From contig PMJC01000290.1 in the NCBI GenBank assembly GCA_003157235.1, positions 1 to 11,165 of the forward strand: a DNA stretch of 11,165 nt. Reading direction: 5' to 3'. Shown here in pieces: positions 1-7,373 of the stretch (the stretch's first letter is position 1; each line of letters begins with the position of its first letter). The position numbers and the translations under genes were made by a program. Under the pieces are notes generated by a model. It had not been told where the DNA came from. It was given only the letters and a program-made list of their open reading frames with translations, and did not search any database. This DNA is from Methanosarcina sp. Lineage in GTDB: Archaea > Halobacteriota > Methanosarcinia > Methanosarcinales > Methanosarcinaceae.

Positions 1-1
1 A

Positions 2-394
2 TGCTTTGGAATTGATAAAAGATATTTTTTTGAGTTTAATTTAATTGATAATGATGGCGATGTACATCTTTTAGTTAGTATGAATCAATATATTTTCCTT
101 CAAGAGTGAGGCAGAGTACAAAAAATATCACAGCAAGAAAAATCTGTGAAGTACATTCTGAGCTTGAAAAAAATTGTTGTATAGCGAGCTATGGAGTGAG
201 AGAGGTTTCATTGGAATGGGGGAGATAGTACAACTTTCGATTTAATTAAAAAATATCTTGAAAATCAGAAAACTCATGAAAAAGAAGAATCATGCCAGCA
301 TATGAAAATATCTGATTTAGAACAATTTCTTTATACCCAGAGCAATAGCGCGAACATACCCAGCTTACAAAGAGATAAGCCACCGAACTTTTGA
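2..394 (+). pseudogene. tnpA: Decayed IS200/IS605-type Y1 (HUH) transposase
   Basis: This is the remnant of a small single-strand DNA transposase of the IS200/IS605 kind. Reading across three apparent frameshifts gives a recognisable order. A fragment with DGDVHLLVSM (from position 2, stop at 107-109) comes first. Next is ITARKICEVHSELEK (from about 127), then LWSERGFIGMG (about 192-222), then GDSTTFDLIKKYLENQ (about 221-268), whose Tyr codon at 254-256 is the likely catalytic tyrosine. These match the usual HVHLLV, ITARKIF, LWS-GY and IKKYIENQ blocks of the family. The HUH motif appears damaged: the first His of H-V-H is missing. The last frame stays open to a stop at 392-394, but resemblance to the family ends near 300. 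The 5' end lies outside the window. No tnpB follows. It cannot encode a working enzyme. Confidence 0.85.
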
Positions 395-778
395 TCATCA
401 CACATTAAGAAACAATGCTTCCAAAGCAATTGGATATTGTATAATTAAAAATAGTGTTGTCTAAAAAAAGTCTCATTTTTGGTATTTTGGACCTTTAGAT
501 GTTGGTTGCAGATTTAAAAGAATTAAAAGAAAACGCTACATCATGGAATAAAATATCATCAATTTCTTGGTAGCTATATTTTACTTCATCAGAAAATTAT
601 TATATTACCGATACTACATAAAAATCATATATCAGTACGATCAGAATTAAAACAAAAATGCAAACTTTTTTTCAAGAATTTGCAACGGATTTCGCTGGAG
701 GCAATAGCAGAAAGAGTTTGTGAAGATATCCTACAAAAATATACTAACCTAGAGCTTACAGAAATAACTTTTTTGATC
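395..778. other. Gene-poor stretch with repeat copy A and an unexplained open frame
   Basis: No intact gene is supported here. The stretch contains the left copy of the inverted repeat (424-592). It also has a plus-strand frame, open from 527 to the stop at 797-799, that has no good start codon and includes an ISLEAIAERVCEDILQKY segment. I cannot assign that frame to a family. It runs convergently into the 3' end of the flippase-like gene. Confidence 0.4.
424..592 (-). repeat. Inverted repeat copy A (pairs with 2171-2339)
   Basis: The reverse complement of this stretch aligns with 2171-2339 over about 170 bp with few gaps. It includes a 36-base identical run (543-578 against 2185-2220) and a 19-base identical run (493-511 against 2251-2269). 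Overall identity by eye is about three quarters. In copy B the same sequence lies directly upstream of and into a decayed DDE transposase. Copy A is therefore probably a truncated fragment of the same element in the opposite orientation. Both copies share a stop codon at the equivalent place, so either the ancestor was already decayed or I have the wrong reading frame. Confidence 0.85.
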
Positions 779-1846
779 TCAAATATCCTTTTCAGGTGAT
801 CGCTGAAATTCTGTAGATTTCCCTATCAACTTATTAATCAAATCCATATCTTTAACCACCTTCAAACTTATGAAACCTCCTATTAAAAGGTTCATATAGT
901 ATGTTAAAGCCCTCCATGAAATCACTGTAACTCCAAGTATGGGAGCATCTACAAAAACAGAAAAAATAGTAGCTGCTCCTAATTCAGCAATTCCACTGGC
1001 TCCGGGAGTTGAGGGTACGATCATGACAACGACCAATAGTATCTGAGCTGCAAAGGCAATTAATATAGAAGGTATCTTTGAAAGACCCATGAGAATCAGT
1101 ACAAGCTGAAAAAATTCAACTGTCCAAAATAGGACGGTAAAAAACATGCCCCAAAAAAGCCCTTTTTTTCCTTCTGAAAGAAGGATCCAAAGACTTTCGT
1201 GGAAAAGATCCATTTCCCTATCTATCTGCTCCATAAGATAAGCAATTTCATCATCTGTCCGTTTTCCTAAAAAAGGAGCAAATATTCTAATAACCCAAAG
1301 TATTATGTTTTTTACTTTTTCAGGCTTACATAGCCAGTAAATAAAGAAAATAAGAGCAAAGAAGGCCAGACCACTAGCTGTTAATAATACTATATCGAAC
1401 TTATAGTTAGAAAGAATGTCTCCCATTATGTAAAGTGCAAAAGGTAGAGAAGCAAAAATTAAAAAGGCGTCAAGGAGACGTTCTCCTATAATTATGGCTG
1501 TAGCACGGCCAAAAGGGATTTTGTTCAGGTACAACATATGGATCCTTAGAGGTTCTCCACCTACAGAAGAAGGGGTAATTCCAGCTGCAAAGACCCCTGA
1601 AATAATTATCTCTACTATTTTCAGATACTTGACATCGTAACCCAAGGATTTGCAGAGAGCTCGGGTCCGTGCTCCCCAGATAAAGTACGAAAAAATATGA
1701 AAAATAGCAGATGCCAGAATATATTCCAACTTGATCCTTCTCAGAGCTACAATCGTTCCCGAGTCAAAAGTTAAGATGACAACCAGCGCAATTGATGCCG
1801 CACTGATAAACAGCGCTCCAATAAGCAATTTTTTGTACCTGTTCAT
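779..1846 (-). CDS. Flippase-like / UPF0104 (LPG synthase TM-region) membrane protein
   Basis: This 355-residue integral membrane protein has about eight hydrophobic spans (for example 7-26, 43-58, 117-141, 151-171, 229-253, 259-277, 302-326). It carries the hallmarks of the UPF0104 family, also called the lysylphosphatidylglycerol synthase transmembrane region or flippase-like domain. These are TPSSVGGEPLR at 91-101, GERLLD at 121-126, PSTPGASGIAELG at 278-290 and WRALTYY at 311-317. Length is normal for the stand-alone family, and no soluble aminoacyl-transferase domain is fused. Archaeal members are often encoded beside glycosyltransferases and are suspected of handling polyprenol-linked sugars or lipids, but the substrate is unknown. 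The ATG at 1844-1846 has no clear Shine-Dalgarno sequence. The gene is intact although both flanks are transposon debris. Family assignment is firm and function is inferred. Confidence 0.92.
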   Translation of the reverse strand: MNRYKKLLIGALFISAASIALVVILTFDSGTIVALRRIKLEYILASAIFHIFSYFIWGARTRALCKSLGYDVKYLKIVEIIISGVFAAGITPSSVGGEPLRIHMLYLNKIPFGRATAIIIGERLLDAFLIFASLPFALYIMGDILSNYKFDIVLLTASGLAFFALIFFIYWLCKPEKVKNIILWVIRIFAPFLGKRTDDEIAYLMEQIDREMDLFHESLWILLSEGKKGLFWGMFFTVLFWTVEFFQLVLILMGLSKIPSILIAFAAQILLVVVMIVPSTPGASGIAELGAATIFSVFVDAPILGVTVISWRALTYYMNLLIGGFISLKVVKDMDLINKLIGKSTEFQRSPEKDI

Positions 1847-2170
1847 TGCAATCTATTTGAATTTTCTTTTTGAGTAAATCTGCTATTCTATTTAAGGGAT
1901 CTAATTCTAGAATATTTAACCAAGACAGCAAGAAAAAGCATTATGCTTGATAAATCTTATACTATAAAATCTTTCAGACAAATTCAATATTTTCAAATTT
2001 CAGAAGTTCCGAAATCATTTCTACAAATTAGAATAAAAACAAACAATTACTGAAGGTAATGAAGTCGTTGATTAAAACAGCAAAAAAGAAACCCGCTTCT
2101 GGTACATACACAGCCAATTTACTGCCTTTGGGTCCTTAATTGTGTAACATCGTTGATATAGTGACTTTAT
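1847..2170. promoter_or_regulatory. AT-rich spacer with a weak candidate promoter for the flippase-like gene
   Basis: No gene is supported here. On the minus strand a TTAAATATT box A-like element lies at about 1911-1919. It overlaps a perfect 10-base palindrome (ATTCTAGAAT, 1904-1913) and would place transcription start some 40 bases before the ATG at 1846. Such elements are common by chance in DNA this AT-rich. The right part of the stretch may be upstream debris of the decayed transposase. Confidence 0.25.
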
Positions 2171-2339
2171 TTGATGAAGCAAATTATAGCTACCAAGAAA
2201 TTGATGATATTTTATTCCATCTGCAAAGTCTTATTTTAATTATTTTGAACCTGCAACCAACATCTAAAGCTAAAAAATGCCAAAAATAATAATTTTTTTA
2301 GCTAATACTATTTTAAATAATATAAAGTCTAATTCTATC
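2171..2339 (+). repeat. Inverted repeat copy B (pairs with 424-592)
   Basis: This is the right-hand copy of the repeat of about 170 bp described at 424-592, in the opposite orientation. It runs into the readable part of the DDE transposase remnant, which suggests it is the 5' region of that element. Together the copies flank the flippase-like gene, 186 bp beyond its stop codon on one side and 325 bp beyond its start on the other. Confidence 0.85.
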
Positions 2340-3095
2340 GAAAAAACATATTCTTCATCCAAAAAAATAAACTATAAAACTTTTGAGGTAATTGATCCTG
2401 AAACTAAGTTTCAAGACATTGCTATTGACTTTCATGATGTTCCATATTATGGTGACATAGAAACTCCATATTTATAAAAAATGGTTAAATCTGAAGAATG
2501 AAATTTTCAGAAATATTCGTTCTAAACCTTGGATATAATTGGCTGCTTTAAGCTAACAATTGATGTCATTGACATAAATGGATAATCAAATAACATTTGA
2601 ACCTCATGAAAGACTTCTTTGAAAAAAATTGAAACAATTGGAGTAAAAGTTGGAATTATATATTGGATAGAGGAGTTTTTAGTGGGCATGTTATCCAAAA
2701 AATTGACTGGATCGAACTGGAATTTGCAACTGCAACTAGTAAACAAAAGAATATAAAGGAAAATCTTGAAAAGTATAAGAGGGAAAAGGAAAAACTTTTA
2801 TCGTGTTTGAATAGAAGTTTAAGGACTGAGGATCAACTTTCAATATTTGGAGCAATATCGTATCAGTATAGAGAATGCATCTTATTTGCAACAAACAAAA
2901 TATTGGATCTAATAGACAAATTTGCCAAGCAAATACCTTATAACACAGTAAAGGAAGGATATATAATAATTATAGAGAGTAAAAACAATGTTAAATACCG
3001 ACATCTTTTAAATTAATCAGTGAGACATTATTAACTAGTACCAGATAAAATAGAGGGATTATACAATATTCCAGTAAAATTACTCATGAATTAGA
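2277..3095 (+). pseudogene. Decayed DDE (IS4-like) transposase
   Basis: This is the remnant of a cut-and-paste insertion-sequence transposase. The first catalytic block is visible as AIDFHDVPYYGD, with Asp at 2427-2429, inside an open frame at 2277-2477. The same frame continues through several stops with FKLTIDVIDI (about 2550-2580) and GVKVGIIY (about 2640-2663). After one frameshift comes LDRGVFSGHVIQKI (from 2663), the expected second Asp block. Family-like pieces ATATSKQKNIKENLEKY, CILFATNK and, weakly, an IE-K segment near 2970 follow. Past a stop at 3014-3016 the frame still shows GLYNIPVKLLMN (about 3056-3091), like the LYN-W-L block near the C terminus of such enzymes. Stops and a frameshift make it non-functional. 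The 66- and 117-codon open stretches are pieces of this pseudogene rather than separate genes. I could not find terminal inverted repeats. Confidence 0.8.
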
Positions 3096-3516
3096 TGACA
3101 AAATTTAATCTAGAAAGAAATCTAGTGCCTTGTTTTTGATTAATGAATATATAAATTCAAAAATATACTCAAGAAAAATTACAAAATATTTTAGTGAATA
3201 CTATGCATATTTTTACTTCAGAACTCTAAAATATTGAATTTTCTAGAAACAATTTCAAAAAAATGGAATTAAGATTTATGGATGAAATTTTTTTCCTTAT
3301 GAAATATTGAAGAAAAATTGTAACCAAATAAGAATGGTCATTCTGAAATGCAGCAAATCGAAATTACTCATTTACAGGATTAGGTATATATGCTAGTTAT
3401 ATCGTAATCTTATTGCTTCCAATAAACGCAGAGTAGTTATAGAGGGTCAACTGTGACTTGATTTGAAATATAATTAGGAAAATCGAAGTATATTTCAAAT
3501 AAAAAAAAGCCAATAT
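3096..3516. other. Spacer with no supportable gene upstream of the tRNA
   Basis: Only short open stretches occur, the longest a plus-strand run of 42 codons at about 3109-3237 with no resemblance I recognise. It may be further insertion-sequence debris. The sequence is AT-rich. Confidence 0.4.
3465..3495 (+). promoter_or_regulatory. Candidate box A promoter of tRNA-Leu
   Basis: Two TATA-like elements precede the tRNA: AAATATAATT at about 3466-3475 and GTATATTT at about 3488-3495. The first would give a leader of about 20 bases before the mature 5' end. The second would start transcription almost at the mature end. I cannot choose between them. Confidence 0.3.
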
Positions 3517-3602
3517 GCGGGAGTAACCAAGCGGTCAACGGTGAACGACTCAAGATCGTTTCGCGAAGGCGTTCATGGGTTCGAATCCCTTCTCCCGCAC
3601 CA
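3517..3602 (+). tRNA. tRNA-Leu (anticodon CAA)
   Basis: The gene folds as a complete type II tRNA. The 7-bp acceptor stem pairs GCGGGAG (3517-3523) with CTCCCGC (3592-3598), followed by discriminator A3599 and an encoded CCA (3600-3602). The D stem pairs ACC (3526-3528) with GGT (3540-3542), with the GG pair in the loop. The anticodon stem AACGA/TCGTT encloses the loop CTCAAGA with anticodon CAA at 3551-3553, reading UUG leucine codons. The long variable arm (3561-3574) has a CGC/GCG stem, as expected for Leu. The T loop TTCGAAT (3580-3586) is canonical. The T stem has four pairs and one T-T mismatch (3576 with 3590). There is no intron. The discriminator A fits leucine identity. Confidence 0.96.
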
Positions 3603-3842
3603 AGCTTATTGTAGAGGATTTCAATGAATCCCTATATTTCGCCATATGCTTAAAAATAATATATTTGAGACTTCAATGAAAATTTACTAATTAGTATTAT
3701 AACGTTTTTTAAAAAATCGAAATTAAAACAACCTTCCAGCCCAGGTAATGATGAAATCAATGGTCAAAAAGGTAATTCGAAAATTACTCTCATTTTATTT
3801 GTGCCTGTTATTATAAAAATTTCATGTTCTTCTTATACCCAA

Positions 3843-3865
3843 TTTTTCCTCGTTCCGAGGAAAAA
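3843..3865. repeat. Perfect 10-bp hairpin
   Basis: TTTTTCCTCG (3843-3852) and CGAGGAAAAA (3856-3865) form a perfect stem with a 3-base loop. On either strand the stem ends in a run of T on the outgoing side. It lies about 160 bases past the stop of the minus-strand gene at 4027 and about 240 bases past the tRNA. It could therefore be a bidirectional transcription stop or a leftover element end. Confidence 0.6.
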
Positions 3866-3974
3866 ATCGTTTAGCTTTTACAAAAACTCCTGGATATTTA
3901 TATTTCACTTTTCATTCCGCCTCTACTAGAAACTGCATTTTTTCGTGAATTCACATGTATCAATCAAATTGATC

Positions 3975-3996
3975 CTTAAAATTCTTGATTTTTAAG
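3975..3996 (-). terminator. Possible AT-rich hairpin downstream of the GT-C-like gene
   Basis: CTTAAAA (3975-3981) pairs with TTTTAAG (3990-3996) around an 8-base loop, starting about 30 bases after the stop codon at 4027. The stem is short and AT-only, and no long T run follows on the minus strand, so support is weak. Confidence 0.25.
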
Positions 3997-4026
3997 ATTT
4001 TATTTATACATTGATTTTATGCCTTG

Positions 4027-6003
4027 TTAAGAGTTTAGTCCCGAATGCGGAATAAAAATTTCAATTGAGGGATTTGTATATACTTTATTAAGAGTTGCAA
4101 GATTACGTCCTAGCTCGAGCTTATTTTGGGGTACTCCTTTAAAAAAATAATTAGGAGTTTCTTTACGAGTACTTTCACCAATGCCGAAGTATAAGCCACT
4201 CCTTAGAAATTCCCGAGTTCTAATCACTGTATAGCCTATGTACTGTATAATTTTATTTACATCATCGATTCTATGATCTTTATAAGGTGCGAAATTCATT
4301 TCCGCAGAGGTATGAGGAATCAATGGGAGATAAAAAAACCTTGTAGTATAATAATCTGTGTAAATCGAAGAATTAACAGGACTATAGTTGAAAATATGCT
4401 CAAAACCTCTCAATTCATCAAAAGTGAAGTATTGATGCTCTGCGTTTTGGCCAAGAAGGCTCGAATCACCAATACTGTAGATCGAAGAGATCAAGACAAA
4501 TACAGAGAATAACAGAAATATTACAAAGAATAAATTTAGTTTTTTAGGGGCATATTTAGAGATATAATTCCAAAATATGTACATTCCATAACCCATTACG
4601 AAAGCCATAAAAGGGCTAACAAGAAGCATGAATCTGTCAACTCTAAAAAGGACATTAAGCTGCCATATAGTGTTGAGAGGATTTGGTATATAAAATATCA
4701 GGGTCAAAAAGGCAAATAAACCTAAAACAGAAGCATAATTGTCCTTATAATTTTTCAGGAGAAAACCTATTCCAATTAAGGCAAAAAATAAAAATATGGA
4801 TTTATCCAGAAGTCCTATTAAACTAATCAAGCCCTCCTGAAGTACCTCTGCACCTCCAGCAGTTAAAACCATAGAATCCCAAAGCTGGCTCTGTAAACGG
4901 GGGGTCAGACTCCTTTGAACAAACAAGTAGGCTACATAAAACCAGTATGAAACGAAAGTAACATTAAGTAATACAAAAAATGGCTTACTAATATATTTAC
5001 GGTCTCCGATTATATATTCGGAAATAAACAAAACAACCAGCAATACGACTATCTGGGGAAAGGAAACATTGTGAACCAGGGTTAAAGAAATCATAACGAT
5101 TACTGAAAGTATTTTTAAAGATAGTTTATCTTTCTTGAAATTGACACTAAAAATAAGGTATATTAATATAACAAACATTATAAATGCCATTGTGCGAGTG
5201 ATTACATTGACACCGTAATACAGTACAATGGAACTCACTGAAAATAATAAGCATGAAAGCAAGGAAATTTGACGATTGTTTGTTATGAAATTAAAAAAAT
5301 AGTAAAGAAAAATTATAGTAATTGCATAAATCGGCGCAGTTATCAGAAAGAGCGAGGTCTTTGTGCTTGTGTTAAGTAGCTCGGAGGCTTCTGCAACAAG
5401 TATATGATATAGGGGAAAATATGCGTAATCGCTTAATGAAGCCGGAATTATCTGCCCGGAAAAAGCGATAAGTTCTGAAAAAAATATGTGTGGAAGTATA
5501 TCTGTAGTCCCAAAGTAGAAATCGTAATTTAACGTAACACTGTAAATCAGATTAATCATGATTAAGAAAGATTCTACAAGGATAAGGGAAGAACTTGCAT
5601 TTTGAGAGAATATTTGCAAAACTACCGAAAGGTACAGCATTAGAATAAAGATGAAATAATACCAGGGTCTATCTCCAAGAGAAAGCAGTAGTACAACAAG
5701 GGAACTGATATAAAATATTCCGAATAGATATGTAAGGGATTTTGTGTTTAGAGATGAAGGGAAGTCTATGTCATGTAAATTTACATCTTTTTTGTAAATA
5801 AACAACACAAATAGGCAGGAAAGTATTGCAGGTATTCCTGTAAATAGTCCACGAAGTGCATAACCAAACCTGCCGATTGCAAACATCCATAAGAACGTTA
5901 ATAATACTGCCAAGATTATAGCTAATGGAAAAAGAGAGGAAATTAATTTCATTAAGTGATTATTATCCACCTGAAATCCTTTCTCTTTACTTGGCCCAAA
6001 CAT
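4027..6003 (-). CDS. Large multispan GT-C-like membrane protein, probable glycosyltransferase or glycan-processing protein
   Basis: This 658-residue protein has roughly twelve to fourteen membrane spans from residue 22 to about 510, then a hydrophilic tail of about 147 residues (512-658), probably extracytoplasmic. The first large outer loop holds FGTTDILPH (164-172) and YAYFPLYHILVAE (193-205). An acidic residue in that loop, here D168, is typical of GT-C glycosyltransferases that use polyprenyl-phosphate sugars. FRVDRFM at 453-459 is another charged island of the GT-C type. The overall plan resembles archaeal DUF2206-type membrane proteins of cell-surface loci. The ATG at 6001-6003 is preceded by a GGAG Shine-Dalgarno sequence (6009-6012) at five bases. 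It is encoded on the same strand after two GT2 genes, but a 335-bp gap suggests its own promoter. The class is likely and the substrate unknown; an O-antigen polymerase-like role is an alternative. Confidence 0.88.
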   Translation of the reverse strand: MFGPSKEKGFQVDNNHLMKLISSLFPLAIILAVLLTFLWMFAIGRFGYALRGLFTGIPAILSCLFVLFIYKKDVNLHDIDFPSSLNTKSLTYLFGIFYISSLVVLLLSLGDRPWYYFIFILMLYLSVVLQIFSQNASSSLILVESFLIMINLIYSVTLNYDFYFGTTDILPHIFFSELIAFSGQIIPASLSDYAYFPLYHILVAEASELLNTSTKTSLFLITAPIYAITIIFLYYFFNFITNNRQISLLSCLLFSVSSIVLYYGVNVITRTMAFIMFVILIYLIFSVNFKKDKLSLKILSVIVMISLTLVHNVSFPQIVVLLVVLFISEYIIGDRKYISKPFFVLLNVTFVSYWFYVAYLFVQRSLTPRLQSQLWDSMVLTAGGAEVLQEGLISLIGLLDKSIFLFFALIGIGFLLKNYKDNYASVLGLFAFLTLIFYIPNPLNTIWQLNVLFRVDRFMLLVSPFMAFVMGYGMYIFWNYISKYAPKKLNLFFVIFLLFSVFVLISSIYSIGDSSLLGQNAEHQYFTFDELRGFEHIFNYSPVNSSIYTDYYTTRFFYLPLIPHTSAEMNFAPYKDHRIDDVNKIIQYIGYTVIRTREFLRSGLYFGIGESTRKETPNYFFKGVPQNKLELGRNLATLNKVYTNPSIEIFIPHSGLNS

Positions 6004-6338
6004 ACTATCTCCATAACCTTAAACAAACATAACAGTACAAATTGAATTTAGTTTCTGTAGATGTACACATGTGTAGAATTTATTTACCTATTTGTCCCTA
6101 TTATTCATTGAAAGTTGGATTAATTTTTGAGTACTGTTATATTAAAAAAATATGTCATTCTTGTGTACATCTGCAGAAAGTGAGAAGAATAATTATATTA
6201 CCCAAATTATTAGGTTTAAAGCCAAACAGAGTTATAATCAGGCTAGTATTGATTAAAAATATTTTGGCCCAAAAAGTATCATATAATATACTAGGTTTCA
6301 GTCTTTATTCCTTAAAGATATCGATAAACTCTTGAATA
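6004..6338 (-). promoter_or_regulatory. Long leader or promoter spacer of the GT-C-like gene
   Basis: This gap holds no convincing gene. On the minus strand an AAATAAATT box A-like element lies at about 6078-6086, with the perfect palindrome TACACATGTGTA (6064-6075) just downstream, where a repressor could block initiation. That would give a leader of about 50 bases ending in the GGAG site at 6009-6012. A longer inverted repeat (6052-6179) includes the same sequence. T-rich tracts on the minus strand at about 6255-6275 may terminate the upstream GT2 transcript. Confidence 0.4.
6052..6179. repeat. 18-bp inverted repeat with about 92-bp spacer
   Basis: The left arm at 6052-6069 and the reverse complement of 6162-6179 share 17 of 18 bases, consensus TTTCTG(T/C)AGATGTACACA. 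The left arm contains half of the 12-bp palindrome TACACATGTGTA. The pair could be two binding sites for one regulator or the ends of a tiny non-coding mobile element. No target-site duplication is evident. Confidence 0.7.
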
Positions 6339-7352
6339 TTAAATATCAGATCGAGATTTGAATTTAGCAAGATATAGGGAATTTGCAAAACTATACAAAA
6401 ACCCCAGCCCATAAGTAACGTGTTGCACAGGGATCACAAAAAAGGCAAACAGACCGTATTTGGACCTCATTTTGCAAGTAACCTGGATTGAGGTGACAAA
6501 GACCAGAACAAAATATATAGCTATCAGTGCATGCAGAAACAGCATCGGAGTGTAGTAAATAACAGAGGATATCAGCAAAGCTACTGAAAAAACAATGGCA
6601 ATTGAAGGCAAAAAAGCATACCAGCGGATAAATTCCCCATGCTTTTTGGAAAGTTCCGCCATCCACATACCATATTTAAACATTCTTACCGAAAAAGAGT
6701 ACAAAGTTCCTCTTCTGTGATGCAAAACCTGGGCTTCAGGAACGTACAAAAACTTGTGGCCCTGCTTACCTATTCTATAATTCAAGTCTCCATCCTGACC
6801 TATAAGAAATCTTTCGTCAAAATAACCGACTTCCTGAATTACACTTTTTTTATACATTGCATTACAGTTTGGTAGAGAGCTTACATAGTGTTTTTTTGTG
6901 GAGTTTTTTGACTGAGCCGAGCCTCCTGAACCCAGAAAAGTTTCCTGAGAATACCCCACGACTCTGCCAAATACAGGATCAGTTTCAAAGATAAGGTTAG
7001 GTCCTCCAAAACACACTACATCATAGGGAGCATTTTGCATTTCACATACAAGTATTTTCAACCACTGAGAATCGACCTTACAGTCCCCATCAGTAAAAGC
7101 AACAAGATCGCCTATGGCATTCTCCACACCAAGATTTCTTGCCGCAGCAACATTTTTTTTATTATTTAGAAGAAGCTTTACAGGGTATTTCTGTACTAGG
7201 TCCCGAGTTTTATCGGAGGACATTCCATCAACGATAATAATCTCATAATGATCCGAGGGATAGTCGAGCCTAACCAGTGATTCGATGCATTCTTCGATAA
7301 ATATTTCTTCGTTGCGAATGCCTACTATCACCGAAACGAAAGGATATTCCAT
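6339..7352 (-). CDS. Family 2 glycosyltransferase with C-terminal membrane spans (ExoA-like)
   Basis: This 337-residue membrane-anchored GT-A enzyme probably transfers a sugar from a nucleotide donor to a lipid-linked or growing glycan on the cytoplasmic face. The N-terminal Rossmann-like half shows IIIVDGMSSDKT (38-49), the nucleotide-binding region. It also has FTDGDCKVD (86-94), with the DxD-type metal-binding pair D88/D90. The acceptor and base region is GQDGD (185-189), and a basic HHRRGT motif (211-216) stands where processive members have QxxRW. Three hydrophobic spans follow (about 248-267, 269-290 and 300-325). Length and layout match succinoglycan ExoA-like GT2 proteins. It starts 21 bases after the stop of the upstream GT2, so the two are almost certainly one transcript. 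Substrate and linkage cannot be told from sequence. Confidence 0.95.
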   Translation of the reverse strand: MEYPFVSVIVGIRNEEIFIEECIESLVRLDYPSDHYEIIIVDGMSSDKTRDLVQKYPVKLLLNNKKNVAAARNLGVENAIGDLVAFTDGDCKVDSQWLKILVCEMQNAPYDVVCFGGPNLIFETDPVFGRVVGYSQETFLGSGGSAQSKNSTKKHYVSSLPNCNAMYKKSVIQEVGYFDERFLIGQDGDLNYRIGKQGHKFLYVPEAQVLHHRRGTLYSFSVRMFKYGMWMAELSKKHGEFIRWYAFLPSIAIVFSVALLISSVIYYTPMLFLHALIAIYFVLVFVTSIQVTCKMRSKYGLFAFFVIPVQHVTYGLGFLYSFANSLYLAKFKSRSDI

Positions 7353-7373
7353 AAATTGACCCCAATTTATAAG

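Larger units (their letters stand above)
3603..4026. other. Spacer between tRNA-Leu and the GT-C-like gene
   Basis: No gene is supported. The stretch holds two hairpins, annotated separately, and T-rich tracts after the tRNA (about 3704-3709) that could end its transcript. I found no repeat of the tRNA 3' end that would suggest an integrase attachment site. Confidence 0.4.

Noticed and set aside
2522..2746. 74-codon minus-strand open frame
   Set aside because: It is antisense to the DDE transposase remnant, whose motifs are readable on the plus strand, and it has no family resemblance.
3517..4026. Integrated element using the tRNA-Leu as attachment site
   Set aside because: No repeat of the tRNA 3' end and no integrase gene are visible in the window.
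6042..6335. 97-codon plus-strand open frame in the spacer upstream of the GT-C-like gene
   Set aside because: It uses a TTG start without a ribosome site, has a composition unlike a known protein, and overlaps the promoter and palindrome region of the minus-strand gene.
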